A stretch of 64,000 nucleotides of DNA from Microbacter sp. GSS18 (GCA_029319145.1 CP119753.1:3162001-3226000); one strand, 5' to 3'. Shown: positions 34,510-43,759, counted from the first letter of the stretch. The notes: a model not told the origin generated them from the letters alone. Translations and numbers: made by a program.

Positions 34510-37155
34510 TCAGTCCTCGTCGAGGCCCTGCGCGACACGCCACACGCGCTCGCGCGTGAAGGGCTGGTGGAACGGGCGCCGCCCCAGGGCGCGCGCGATG
34601 GCGTTGCCGACGGCGGGCGCCACCGGGTTGTACGGCGACTCGCTCATCGACTTGGCGCCGAACGGACCGATGTCGTCATGGGTGTCGGCGAAGAAGACCT
34701 CGGTGTCGGGGATGTCCGCCGACTGCGGCACGCGGTAGAGGCGGAACGCCGGGTTCGAGACGGCGCCGTCCTCGTCGAGGAGGACCTCCTCGTAGAGCGC
34801 ACCGCCGAGCGCCTGCGCGGCACCGCCCTCGACCTGGCCGCGGCACTGCGCGGGGTTCATGACGAAGCCGGCGTCGGCCGACTGCACGGACTGCAGCACC
34901 CGGACGCTGCCGGTCTCGGGGTCGACGGCCACACGCACCGCGTGGACGTTGAAGGACGGTGTGCGCTCGGCGGCGTCGGCGCTCCCGTGGGCGATGAACG
35001 GCCCGGCGTCCGGCTCGGCCGCGAGGTGATCCCGCAGCGCCGCGCAGGCGCGCCCCACGGCCTTCCCGGCCACGACGACGCCGGCCGAGGCGAAGGCCCC
35101 GGTGTCGTGGCCGATCAGGTCGGTGTCGCTGTGCCGCAGCACGATCCGGTCCGGCGGCGCACCGAGGACGGTCGCGGCGACCTGGCGCAGCACGGTGCTC
35201 GTGCCGTTGCCGAACTCGGCGGTGCCGGCGGCGATCTCGTAGACGCCGTCGGGGCGCAGTGTCGCCGTGGCGTCGGCGAAGTGCCCGCCGGGAGCGGCGC
35301 CGGCGATCAGCGAGATCGCCATGCCCTCGCCGGTGAGCCACCCGTCGGGGGCGTCGACGCCGTTGCCCCGGCGCAGCGCGTCCTGCGCGAGGTCGAGGCA
35401 CTGGTCGAGGCCGTAGCTGCCCCACACCAGGTCCGCCTCGGGCTCGTCGTGCACGGTCAGCAGGGGTTCGCCGTCGCGGACCGCGTTGAGGCGGCGGAGC
35501 TCGAACGGATCCATGCCGAGGCGCTCGGCGAGCATGTCGAGCGCCGACTCGATCCCGAGGATCACCTGTCCGAGGCCGTAGCCGCGGAACGCGCCCGAGG
35601 GCACCGTGTTGGTGTAGACCACCTCGGCGTCGACGTGCGTGACGGGGCACCGGTAGACGTTGATGGACTCCGACACGCTGTGGAAGAGCACGCCGATCCC
35701 GTGGTTGCCGTACGCCCCGGTGTTGCTGAGCACGTCGACCTTCATCGCGGTGAGCACGCCGTCCGCGGTGGCGCCGAGCGAGACGCCGACGCGATACGGA
35801 TGCCGCACGGCGGTGCGGCGGAACTCGTCGCTGCGGGTCAGCTCGTACGCCACGGGGCGGCCGGTGCGCAGCACGGCAAGCGCCAAGAGGTCCTCCGCGA
35901 AGATCTCCTGCTTGCCGCCGAAGCCGCCGCCGATGCGCGCCGTGTGCACGCGGATGCGGTCGGCGGGCAGGTCGAAGATGCGGGCGAGCTCGTCGCGGGT
36001 GAGGAACGGAACCTGGGTGCTCGCGCGGATCACGAGGCGGTCGTCGTCGTCGAGCCATCCCAGCGCGCCGTGCGTCTCGAGCTGGGCGTGCGATGCACGG
36101 CCGGTGCGCCACGTTCCGCTCACGCTCACGTCGCTGGCGGCCAGCGCCTCGTCGACGTCGCCGCCGCGACCGGCGTGCATGCTGGCGACGACGTTGCGAC
36201 CGGCCTCGGCCACGCGGTCCCCGGCCGTGCGATCGGGGTGCACGAGCGGGGCGCCGGGCTGCCGCGCCTGCTCGGGGTCGAACACCGCCGGCAGGACCTC
36301 GTACGTCACGTCGAGGAGCGCGAGCGCGGCGTCGGCCGCCTCGGCGGTCTCGGCGACCACCGCGGCGACCCGCTGGCCGACGAAGCGGACGACGTCGTCG
36401 AGCACGCGCGTGTCGTCCGGATCATCGGTGCGATGCTCGTGCCGCGCCGTCGAGAAGCGCGTCGCGGGGGCGTCGCGATGCGTGAGCACGGCGACGACAC
36501 CCGGCAGGGCCTCGGCGGCGGCGGTGTCGATCCCGGTGATGCGGGCGTGCGCGTGGGGTGAGCCGAGCACGCGCAGCACGAGGGCGTCGCTCGTGCGCTC
36601 GGTGTCGAAGGTGAAGGGCTCGAGCCCCTGCACGATGCGCCGCGCGGGTTCGGGCGAGACGGACCGCCCGACGCCGGCGTCGGGCGCGTCCGAAGGCGGA
36701 CGGGGGCCCGTCTGCCGGACCTCTCCCAGGACGGACTCGCGGATCGCCTCGCGGATGGGCCGGTAGCCGGTGCACCGGCACAGGCTCCCCTTGAGGCGGC
36801 GGTCCAGATCGTCGAGGTCGGCGCCGTCGAACGTCGACGCGGTCACGCTCATGCCGGGCGTGCAGAAGCCGCACTGGAATCCGAAGCCGTCGACGAGCGC
36901 CTGCTGCACCGGGTGCAGCTCGTCGCCCCGGGCCAGGCCCGCAGCCGTCGTGACCTGTGCGCCCTCGGCGCGCATGGCCGGGATGATGCACGAGTGCACC
37001 GGCTCGCCGTCCAGGATCACCGCGCACGCGCCGCAGTCGCCCGCGTCGCAGCCCTTCTTGACCTCGGTGTGGCCGTGCTCGCGCAGGAGCGTCCGCAGGC
37101 ACTGGCCCGGGCGCGGGTCGGCGTCGAGCGGGGCGCCGTTGACGTCGAGTCTCAT
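34510..37155 (-). CDS. Xanthine dehydrogenase-family protein: 2Fe-2S domain fused to molybdopterin subunit
   Basis: 881 residues. Residues 1-150 carry both [2Fe-2S] clusters: CDAGDCGACAVILDG for the plant-ferredoxin type, and CGFCTPGM with CRCTGYRP for the helical type. From about 165 onward comes the molybdenum subunit: IGGGFGGKQEIFAED, the Arg of AFRGYGLGQ and the catalytic Glu in GAKSMSESPYNPVAPA. The FAD domain is missing here and is encoded separately just upstream. This small-plus-large fusion is less usual than the three-gene or FeS-FAD fusion layouts. With the deaminase and urate genes it should oxidise hypoxanthine/xanthine or related purines to urate. Confidence 0.92.
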   Translation of the reverse strand: MRLDVNGAPLDADPRPGQCLRTLLREHGHTEVKKGCDAGDCGACAVILDGEPVHSCIIPAMRAEGAQVTTAAGLARGDELHPVQQALVDGFGFQCGFCTPGMSVTASTFDGADLDDLDRRLKGSLCRCTGYRPIREAIRESVLGEVRQTGPRPPSDAPDAGVGRSVSPEPARRIVQGLEPFTFDTERTSDALVLRVLGSPHAHARITGIDTAAAEALPGVVAVLTHRDAPATRFSTARHEHRTDDPDDTRVLDDVVRFVGQRVAAVVAETAEAADAALALLDVTYEVLPAVFDPEQARQPGAPLVHPDRTAGDRVAEAGRNVVASMHAGRGGDVDEALAASDVSVSGTWRTGRASHAQLETHGALGWLDDDDRLVIRASTQVPFLTRDELARIFDLPADRIRVHTARIGGGFGGKQEIFAEDLLALAVLRTGRPVAYELTRSDEFRRTAVRHPYRVGVSLGATADGVLTAMKVDVLSNTGAYGNHGIGVLFHSVSESINVYRCPVTHVDAEVVYTNTVPSGAFRGYGLGQVILGIESALDMLAERLGMDPFELRRLNAVRDGEPLLTVHDEPEADLVWGSYGLDQCLDLAQDALRRGNGVDAPDGWLTGEGMAISLIAGAAPGGHFADATATLRPDGVYEIAAGTAEFGNGTSTVLRQVAATVLGAPPDRIVLRHSDTDLIGHDTGAFASAGVVVAGKAVGRACAALRDHLAAEPDAGPFIAHGSADAAERTPSFNVHAVRVAVDPETGSVRVLQSVQSADAGFVMNPAQCRGQVEGGAAQALGGALYEEVLLDEDGAVSNPAFRLYRVPQSADIPDTEVFFADTHDDIGPFGAKSMSESPYNPVAPAVGNAIARALGRRPFHQPFTRERVWRVAQGLDED

Positions 37156-37976
37156 GCGGTCAGCTCCTGCCGGATGCGCTCCGCGAGCACGACGCTCACG
37201 CCGCGCCGCCAGTCCGCGGCGCCGAGCGAGTCGGTGTAGTAGCCGGATGCCGACCGGACGGCCTCGGCGAGGTCGGCGGCGTCGGGCAGCGCGGTGAAGC
37301 GCAGGACCGCGGGTCGATCGACGGCGGCGGTGACGGCGAACACGGCCGAGCCGTCCTCGTCCGCGCGACCGGTCACCACGGCCCCCGACCGGCCGAGCTC
37401 GGCCAGCGCGATCTTGCGCAGCCGCGCTCGGGACCGCAGAGCGGATGCCGGGACGTCGATCGCCCGGAGGACTTCACCTGCCGCGAGGGCGTTCTCGCCG
37501 GCACCGGTGATGAATTCCGAAACGGGCATATGGGTGACGCCGCCGAACGGCGTCCAGATCTCGGCCCGGGCGTCGAGCGCGACGGCGAAGGAGGCCAGCG
37601 CCGCGGCGGGGAACGCGCGGCAGATGTTCCCGCCGACCGTCGCGGTGTTCCAGATCTTGAACGACGCCAGCAGCGCGTCGGCGGCATCCGGGATCATTCC
37701 GGTGGCGTGCCAGTCCGCGGGCACGGGCTCGGCCCCGCGTCCCTCGGCCCACGCGCGCAGCGTTGCGATCGTGCAGGTCGCGCCGATGCGCAGGCCGTCG
37801 GCGGTGACCTCGAGATCGGGCCAGCCGAGCGTGGTCAGGTCGACGAACCCGGTGGTCTCGGGCTGTGGCTCGCTCATGAGCCACGTTCCCCCGGCCATGA
37901 AGACCTCGCCGGGGGCGAGCGCCAGGTCGTCTCGAGTGCGGGCTCGCCGGAACCCGGTGATGCTCGTGATGTCCAT
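37152..37976 (-). CDS. Xanthine dehydrogenase FAD-binding subunit
   Basis: 274 residues. The FAD-binding motifs of the molybdenum hydroxylase medium subunit are present: FMAGGTWLMSE (loop replacing AGGTD) and NTATVGGNICRAFPAAAL, then a CO-dehydrogenase flavoprotein C-domain. Electrons from the molybdenum site and FeS clusters of the next gene pass to this FAD. Its stop overlaps the next start (ATGA at 37152-37155), and it begins 1 bp after the deaminase gene. Confidence 0.92.
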   Translation of the reverse strand: MDITSITGFRRARTRDDLALAPGEVFMAGGTWLMSEPQPETTGFVDLTTLGWPDLEVTADGLRIGATCTIATLRAWAEGRGAEPVPADWHATGMIPDAADALLASFKIWNTATVGGNICRAFPAAALASFAVALDARAEIWTPFGGVTHMPVSEFITGAGENALAAGEVLRAIDVPASALRSRARLRKIALAELGRSGAVVTGRADEDGSAVFAVTAAVDRPAVLRFTALPDAADLAEAVRSASGYYTDSLGAADWRRGVSVVLAERIRQELTA

Positions 37977-37977
37977 G

Positions 37978-39336
37978 TCAGAGCCTCTCGGCCAGTTCGC
38001 GCGAGGCCGCGGCGACGCCGCGGGCGAGGAGGTCCTCCTCCGCAGTGACGAGCGTCGCGTCCTCGACGACCGGCGCGCCGCCGACGAACAGGCGCTTGAG
38101 CGGCGGAAGGGCGCCGAGTCCGAGGGCTGCGACGGGGTCGAGGATGCCGGCGTGCTCGACGCCGTCGACCCGCCAGACGGCGATGTCGGCGAGCTTCCCC
38201 GGCTCGAGCGAGCCGATCTCGTCCTGCCGGCCGAGCACGCGGGCGCCGCCCATCGTGCCCATGCGCAGCCCGTCGCGCACGCTCATGGAGTCCGACCCGG
38301 TGCGCAGGCGGTTCATCAGGACCGCCTCGCGCACCTCGACGCCCAGCTGCCCGGACTCGTTGGAGGCTGCGCCGTCGACGCCGAGGCCGACCGGGACGCC
38401 CGCGTTCAGCAGGTCCCGCACGGGGGCGATCCCGGCGGCCAGCCGCGCGTTGGACGACGGGCAGTGCGCGACCCCCGTGCCGGTGGCGGCGTATCGCCGG
38501 ATCGCCGGGTCGTCGAGGTGCACGCCGTGCGCCATCCACACGTCGTCGCCCAGCCACCCGAGATCCTCGAGGTACTGCGTCGGCGTCTTGCCGAAGTGCT
38601 CCTGGCAGTACGAGTCCTCCTCGACGGTCTCGGACGCGTGGGTGTGGAGACGGACATCGAGGCTGCGGGCGAGCAGGGCGGCCTCTCGGAGCAGGTCGGC
38701 GGTGACCGAGAACGGCGAGCACGGCGCGATCGCGACGCGCACCATCGCCTCGCGGGATCGGTCGTGGTATCGCTCGACCGCCTCCTGCGACGCCGCGAGG
38801 GCGGCATCCGTCGTCTCGACCGCGAAGTCCGGCGGCAGCCCGCCCTGCGACGCGCCGAGGTCCATCGAGCCGCGCGTGGCGTGCAGGCGGACGCCGACCT
38901 GTGAGGCCGATTCCACCAGGGCGCCGACGATGTCGCCGGAGCCCTGCGGGAAGATGTAGTGGTGGTCGCCGACCGTCGTGCAGCCCGACCGCGCGAGCAC
39001 GGCCATGGCTCCCGCGGCGCCGGCGCCGGTGAGGCCCGCGTCGATGCGCGACCACAGCGGGTAGAGGCTCGTGAGCCAGTCGAACAGGATGGCGTCCTGC
39101 GCGTGGCCGCGCGTGAGCCACTGGTACAGGTGGTGGTGCGTGTTGACCAGACCCGGAGTGACGAGGCATCCGGTCGCGTCGATGATCTCTGCGCCGTCCC
39201 GCACGGCCGCCGGCGCGGCTCCGGACCCCACGGCGACGATGTCCCCGTCCTCGATGACGACGTGGCCGGCGGCGTGCTCGGTGCCGGCGGCGTCGACGGT
39301 GGCGACGTAGCCGTTCTCGATGATGGTGCGGGTCAT
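37978..39336 (-). CDS. 8-oxoguanine deaminase-like amidohydrolase
   Basis: 452 residues from the ATG at 39336, overlapping the XdhC stop. A metal-dependent aminohydrolase: VNTHHHLYQWLTRG for the HxH site, HASETVEED, AHGVHLDDPAIRR and GVDGAASNES for the remaining metal and catalytic residues. The combination of VNTHHHLYQ with CTTVGDHHYIFP matches characterised 8-oxoguanine deaminases rather than classical guanine deaminase. The product of 8-oxoguanine deamination is urate, so this enzyme would feed the hpxO pathway directly. Isoxanthopterin or guanine remain alternatives. Confidence 0.87.
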   Translation of the reverse strand: MTRTIIENGYVATVDAAGTEHAAGHVVIEDGDIVAVGSGAAPAAVRDGAEIIDATGCLVTPGLVNTHHHLYQWLTRGHAQDAILFDWLTSLYPLWSRIDAGLTGAGAAGAMAVLARSGCTTVGDHHYIFPQGSGDIVGALVESASQVGVRLHATRGSMDLGASQGGLPPDFAVETTDAALAASQEAVERYHDRSREAMVRVAIAPCSPFSVTADLLREAALLARSLDVRLHTHASETVEEDSYCQEHFGKTPTQYLEDLGWLGDDVWMAHGVHLDDPAIRRYAATGTGVAHCPSSNARLAAGIAPVRDLLNAGVPVGLGVDGAASNESGQLGVEVREAVLMNRLRTGSDSMSVRDGLRMGTMGGARVLGRQDEIGSLEPGKLADIAVWRVDGVEHAGILDPVAALGLGALPPLKRLFVGGAPVVEDATLVTAEEDLLARGVAAASRELAERL

Positions 39337-40511
39337 TCGGGGGCTCCTGCGCGGCGGCGGTGGGGCGCCGGTGCGGCGCACGAGACGGATGCGGCGGGGA
39401 TGCCGGCCGCGAGGGCTGCCGGGTCTTCGTCCGCGGTGGCGGGCGCTCCGTCGCGCCGGTGGAGGGGGCCGGTGCGCTCGCGCAGCGGCAGACCGGTGCC
39501 GCCGTGGCGTGAGGACACGATCTCGGCGAGGACCGACAGGGCGGTCTCGTCGGGGCTGGAGCCGGCCAGATCCAAGCCGAGCGGCGAGTGCAGGCGGGCG
39601 AGGTCGACGTCGTCGACGCCGGCGGACCGCAGCAGCTCGGAGCGGTGCGCGACGGTGCGGCGCGCGCCCATCGCCCCGACGAAGCCCACCGGCATCGACA
39701 GGGCCTGCCGCAGCGCGGGGATGTCCAGACGCTCGTCGTGGGTGAGGACGCAGACCGCGGTGCGGGCGTCGAGCTCGTCGTCCGCCAGGGTCGCGAGATG
39801 CTCGTGCGGCATACCCACGACGAGACGGTCGGCCTCCGGGAACCGCTCGCGGGTGACCAGCGCGTCCCACGCGTCGCACACGGTCACGGCGAACCCGGCG
39901 GCCGCCCCCACGCGGCACAGGGCGGCGGCGTGCTCGCCCGCACCCAGGATGATCAGGCGTGGCCGCGGCGCGTGGGAGATCACGAGCACGTCGGCGCCGT
40001 CGTGCGCGGCGGGCAGCGCGATGCTCTCACGCAGCGCGAGTGCGCGGTCGAGGTCGGCGCGACCGGGAGCGTCCATGCCGGCGCGAAGCGCGGCGGGGTC
40101 GAGCGCCGCTCCGGCGCGTGGGCCCGTGGCGACCAGCGCGAGCACGGCCGGCCGATCGGCGGCGGCGTCTTCGAGCGCCCGCATCACCAGCGGATCGCCC
40201 GCATCGAGGGCGCGGGCGAGCACGTCCACCTGCCCGCCGCATGCGAGCCCGGCGGCGTGGGCATCGGCGTCGGTGAACCCGAACCGCGCGGTGTGCCCGC
40301 CGCCCGTCGCGATCGCCCGGAGAGCGAGGGAGACGGCGTCGCTCTCGACGCATCCGCCCGAGATCGAGCCGATCACGGCGGCGTCGGACGTGACGGCCAT
40401 GGCGGCGCCGGCTCCGCGCGGGGCGCTGCGCGCGACGTGCGTGACGATCACGGTGGCGACGGGTGTTCCCGCCCTCACCAGCGGCAGGAGATCACGCGCC
40501 AGTTCGAGCAT
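39333..40511 (-). CDS. XdhC family molybdenum-hydroxylase maturation protein
   Basis: 392 residues. N-terminal XdhC/CoxI domain (HVARSAPRGAGAAMAV; GSISGGCVESD) and a C-terminal Rossmann domain (LIILGAGEHAAALCRVGAAAG; FVGAMGARRTVAHR). XdhC binds molybdenum cofactor and inserts it, after sulfuration, into xanthine dehydrogenase. It is first in the operon xdhC, deaminase, FAD subunit, FeS-Mo subunit, and is divergent from a MocA-like gene that supplies the matching cofactor form. Confidence 0.9.
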   Translation of the reverse strand: MLELARDLLPLVRAGTPVATVIVTHVARSAPRGAGAAMAVTSDAAVIGSISGGCVESDAVSLALRAIATGGGHTARFGFTDADAHAAGLACGGQVDVLARALDAGDPLVMRALEDAAADRPAVLALVATGPRAGAALDPAALRAGMDAPGRADLDRALALRESIALPAAHDGADVLVISHAPRPRLIILGAGEHAAALCRVGAAAGFAVTVCDAWDALVTRERFPEADRLVVGMPHEHLATLADDELDARTAVCVLTHDERLDIPALRQALSMPVGFVGAMGARRTVAHRSELLRSAGVDDVDLARLHSPLGLDLAGSSPDETALSVLAEIVSSRHGGTGLPLRERTGPLHRRDGAPATADEDPAALAAGIPAASVSCAAPAPHRRRAGAPE

Positions 40512-40533
40512 GGAAATACGCTAGACCCGCTGT

Positions 40534-40549
40534 GTTTCGGGCGCACTAC
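40534..40549 (-). promoter_or_regulatory. Weak nitrogen-type half-site pair before xdhC
   Basis: Reads GTAGT-N6-GAAAC on the minus strand. The GAAAC half is perfect and the spacing is right; the GTnAC half has two mismatches. It lies 23 bp upstream of the xdhC ATG. It is included because it repeats the pattern of the other purine promoters. Confidence 0.3.
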
Positions 40550-40612
40550 GCTGTCGTGACACGCACGCGGCGCCAGGTGCGCCGCGCCGAGGGCGGGGAA
40601 GCGGGGCGGTTC

Positions 40613-41176
40613 ATGCGGGTGTGCGGTCTCGTGCTGGCCGCGGGCGCCGGGACCCGATTCGGCGGTCCCAAAGGCCTGGCGCGCATGCCGGACGGCGAGC
40701 CGTGGGTCGCGCGGGCGGTGCGGATGCTGCGCGACGGCGGCTGCGATGACGTGCTGGTCGCCGTGGGTGCGCGGGGCGATGACGTCGCCGCGCTCGTGCC
40801 CGGCGAGGCCGCGGTCGTCTCGGTGCCTGACTGGGCGGACGGGGTGTCGGCCGGCCTGCGGGCCGGGATCCTTGCGGCAGGGGCCTCACGCGCCGACCTG
40901 CTCGCGATCACGCCGGTCGACACGCCGGAGGCGCCGCCGGAGGCGCTGCGGCGGCTGCTGGCGGTCGCCGAGATCTCGGGGGGCGCCGATGCGCTCGTGC
41001 AGGCCGTGTACTCCGGACGTCCGGGTCATCCCGTGCTGATCGGGCGCGGGCACTGGCCCGATGTCGCCGGCGCGCTGCAGGGCGACCGCGGCGCCCGCCC
41101 ATACCTCGCCGCCTACGGAGTGATCGAGGTGGAGGCATCCGACCTGTGGTCCGGGTCGGACGTCGACGAGCGCTGA
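40613..41176 (+). CDS. mocA: MocA-like molybdenum cofactor nucleotidyltransferase
   Basis: 187 residues from the ATG at 40613. The nucleotide-binding loop LAAGAGTRFGGPKGLA matches the LAAGxSxRMGxPK pattern of MocA (CTP, makes MCD for the xanthine oxidase family) better than the MobA pattern. SVPDWADGVSAGLRAGI and ITPVDTPE are further family blocks. Divergent from xdhC, which binds its product; together they equip the xanthine dehydrogenase encoded nearby. Confidence 0.85.
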   Translation: MRVCGLVLAAGAGTRFGGPKGLARMPDGEPWVARAVRMLRDGGCDDVLVAVGARGDDVAALVPGEAAVVSVPDWADGVSAGLRAGILAAGASRADLLAITPVDTPEAPPEALRRLLAVAEISGGADALVQAVYSGRPGHPVLIGRGHWPDVAGALQGDRGARPYLAAYGVIEVEASDLWSGSDVDER

Positions 41177-41185
41177 GCCGGGTCC

Positions 41186-41590
41186 CTATCCCTCCGCGGC
41201 GGCGACTCCCTCCGCGGCGGCGACGTCGGCGTCCGGGTCGCGCAGGTACGGCCGGATCATGGCCACGAATCTGCCGATCGACTCGTGCCGGTCGACCGAT
41301 CCCGGCACGAGCAGAGCCTGCGTCCGCAGCCCGTCGGCCAGGCCGACGAGCCACTGCGCGAGCGTGCGCGCGTCGACGTGCGCGCCGGCCGCCGCGGGGT
41401 CGATCAGCGGCTCGATGATCGCCGTGATGTCCTCGATCATGTTCTGGTAGCGGCGCGCGAACCACTCGTGAGCCGGGTGGTCGTCGCTGATGCTCTCGGC
41501 GGACAGGATCGCGAACAACTTGACCAGCTGGGGCTGGCGGTCGTTGGCCGCGAGGTTGCCCAGGTACTGCGTGAAGAAGTCGCCCGTCGC
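41186..41590 (-). pseudogene. TetR regulator C-terminal fragment (DNA-binding part deleted)
   Basis: The frame encodes a TetR ligand-binding domain (FFTQYLGNLAANDR; FAILSAESISDDHPAHEWF; DARTLAQWLVGLADGL) but no helix-turn-helix. Upstream of about 41595 the frame runs into the antisense of an MFS gene fragment and loses family similarity. The fragment ends in an 18-bp duplicated segment coding for an AAEG repeat. Without the N-terminal half it cannot act as a repressor. Confidence 0.8.
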
Positions 41591-41594
41591 CGGG

Positions 41595-41885
41595 GTGAAC
41601 CGGCCGCTCGTGATGGCCGTCGTCCCGCCCGAGCTGCGCGGCGCGGCCTTCGCGTTCTTCGTATCGGTCATCGAGTCTGTCGGGTTCGCGATCTACACGC
41701 TGGTCGCCGGGTTCCTCGCCGACGCCGACGGCCTGCAGTCGGTCATGCTGTGGCTCGTGTGCGGCGTCATGACGCTCAATGCGCTGTTCCTGACGCTGCT
41801 CTACCGGCCCCTCGCGAAGGACCGTCGCGCGCTGGAGGCCGAGATGGACCGCCGTCGCGACGAGATCCTCGCGCACGAGGCGTGA
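41595..41885 (+). pseudogene. MFS transporter C-terminal fragment
   Basis: About 96 codons that resemble the last helices of a major facilitator (VVPPELRGAAFAFFVSVIES; VGFAIYTLVAGFLADADG; MLWLVCGVMTLNALFLTLLY; then a charged tail). The first ~300 residues are missing and no ribosome site precedes it. It meets the TetR fragment back to back at 41590-41600. The simplest history is an ancestral divergent tetR/MFS pair whose shared promoter and both 5' ends were removed by one deletion. Confidence 0.8.
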
Positions 41886-42209
41886 CGATCGCGCGGTGAC
41901 GATCACGCGGGGCGGCCGGGTTCGGATCCGGTCGCCCCGCGTGGTGTTCAGTGGTGCTCGGCGGCGTGGTGCTCGGTGCTCGGTGCTCGGTAGTGCTCGG
42001 TGCTCGGTAGTGCTCGGTGTGGCGTGGTGCTGGGCGCGGCGTGGTGCTCGGTGCCGCGTCGTGCTCGCAGCCCCGCCGGGCGTGCCAGCGGCCACCTTCT
42101 CCTCCACAGGAGCGCGTTTGTCACCTTCTCGACATGCCCTGTGGAAAACACCTCTGACCGGGTATTTCACCAGCCCGACAATGTCGGAGGCCCTCATCAG
42201 AATGGGGGC
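41886..42209. other. 324-bp gene-free stretch: GTGCTCGG repeats and HNH gene leader
   Basis: 41941-42069 is low-complexity DNA built from GTGCTCGGT-like units (GTGGTGCTCGG, GTAGTGCTCGG) repeated about ten times, giving no convincing protein. After it, CACCTTCTC occurs twice (near 42092 and 42121), and CCACAGG / CCTGTGG form an inverted repeat around 42103-42145. The last part should hold the promoter of the DUF222-HNH gene. No tRNA or small RNA shape was evident. Confidence 0.6.
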
Positions 42210-43697
42210 ATGGAAGAGTTCATCGCCCGCGCCGAGCAGCTCGGCGCCGACCTCCTCGACATCGTCGAGCAGGTGGTCGGCTCCGAGCGTCTCGCGGGCG
42301 CGAGCGACGACGAGGCGATGCGCTTCGCCGCGGTCGCGGGTCAGATGGTGCGAGCCGCCGAAGCGCTCGCGATCGGGGGCGTCGACGCCCTCGACGAGCG
42401 GTCGAATCCGTACGCGGGCCACGACCGCCTGAGCACCCGCCTCGGCTGCCGGTCCGTGAACGAGCTCGTCCAGCGCTCGATGCTCGTCGCCTCGGGAACG
42501 GCCGCACGCATGATCGCCGTCGCGCGGGCCGTCCGGCGCGACATCTCGCCGTCGAGCGGAGAGCGGATGCCGGCCGAGTTCCCGGGCATGCGCGAAGCGC
42601 TGATCGACGGGGCCGTGGGTCTCGACGGGACCATCGCCGTGGTGAGGACGCTCGCCGGTGCCGCTCGCGTGGCGGGGCGCGAGGCACAACTGGCCGCCGA
42701 TGAAGAGCTCGCCGCCTCGGCGCGGGGCTGCGGTGCCGATGACGCTCCGCCGGCGTCGCCCGACGACCTCCGTGCGCAGGCGACCGTCTGGGCGACGTAT
42801 CTCGACCAGGACGGCTCCGAGCCCACGGAGGCGCGGTCGATGCGCAAGCGCGGCATCCGGCTCGGTGTCAAGCGCGACGGGCTCGTGCCCCTCAATGGCA
42901 TGCTGCTACCCGAGACGGCCGCGCAGTTCCGCCTCATCTGCGACAGCATCGACAATCCCCGGGTCGACGCCTCCGAGCTCGATCGTGGACGCCCTGCCGA
43001 CGGGAGCGGCGGTCCTCGCTTCCGCGCGGTCGAGGACGATCGCGGTCCGGATGCCCGCGACGACGCAGCCGGCGCAGGCGCCGAGACCGAGCGGTCCGAT
43101 CTGCGCACCCGCGAGCAGCGCCACCACGACGCGCTGGCGGTCGCGCTCAGCATCGCCGCAGGGTCCGGTGCGCTGCCGCAGCTGGGCGGCGCGCCTCCCA
43201 CGCTCGTGGTGTCGGTGCGCGAGGAAGACCTCGAGTCCGGGCGTGGCCGGGCGCACATTCCCGGTGAGGACACCCCCGTTCCGATCACCGTGGCCCGTCA
43301 CACCGCCTGTGCGGGGCGGACGCAGCGGGTCGTGTTCGACGACGAGGGTCGCGTCGTGGCGATCGGCACACTCGATCGCGTCTTCAACCATCACCAGCGA
43401 CGGGCGATCGCCGTCCGCGACGGCGGATGCCTCATCCCCGGCTGCGGCGTCCGTCCGCAGTGGTGTGAAGTGCACCACGTCGAGGAACACGCCGACGGCG
43501 GTCCGACGCACACCGACAACGGCGTTCTGCTGTGCTGGTTCCATCACCGGACCCTTGACGCCGGCGGCTGGCGGATCCGCATGAACGAGGGAGTCCCCGA
43601 GGTGCGCGGCCCGATGTGGTGGGATCCCGGACAGCGATGGCGACGCGCGACGACGTCGCCCACGCGCCTGCGAGATCGCATCGCGCGGGCGCCGTAG
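42210..43697 (+). CDS. DUF222 / HNH endonuclease-domain protein (13E12-like family)
   Basis: 495 residues from the ATG at 42210 (GGGGG just upstream). The N-terminal ~300 residues are the helical DUF222 domain (LADDE-type charged helices; GMREALIDGAVGLDGT). The C-terminus has an intact HNH motif with zinc Cys: RDGGCLIPGCGVRPQWCEVH, HHVEEHADGGPTHTDNG and LLCWFHHRTLD. Such proteins occur in many copies in Actinobacteria and are thought to be mobile or repeat-borne; their role is unknown. Repeats flank it on both sides (41941-42069 and 43760-43868), which fits a mobile history. Confidence 0.88.
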   Translation: MEEFIARAEQLGADLLDIVEQVVGSERLAGASDDEAMRFAAVAGQMVRAAEALAIGGVDALDERSNPYAGHDRLSTRLGCRSVNELVQRSMLVASGTAARMIAVARAVRRDISPSSGERMPAEFPGMREALIDGAVGLDGTIAVVRTLAGAARVAGREAQLAADEELAASARGCGADDAPPASPDDLRAQATVWATYLDQDGSEPTEARSMRKRGIRLGVKRDGLVPLNGMLLPETAAQFRLICDSIDNPRVDASELDRGRPADGSGGPRFRAVEDDRGPDARDDAAGAGAETERSDLRTREQRHHDALAVALSIAAGSGALPQLGGAPPTLVVSVREEDLESGRGRAHIPGEDTPVPITVARHTACAGRTQRVVFDDEGRVVAIGTLDRVFNHHQRRAIAVRDGGCLIPGCGVRPQWCEVHHVEEHADGGPTHTDNGVLLCWFHHRTLDAGGWRIRMNEGVPEVRGPMWWDPGQRWRRATTSPTRLRDRIARAP

Positions 43698-43759
43698 CCG
43701 GGTCCCGCATCCGTGGGCGGTGGGCCGCACGAGGACTCCGGCACGGACACGACGGCTGC

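Noticed and set aside
42210..43697. HNH gene as part of an integrated phage or restriction system
   Set aside because: No phage, integrase or methyltransferase partners are adjacent; DUF222-HNH proteins are scattered singly in Actinobacteria.
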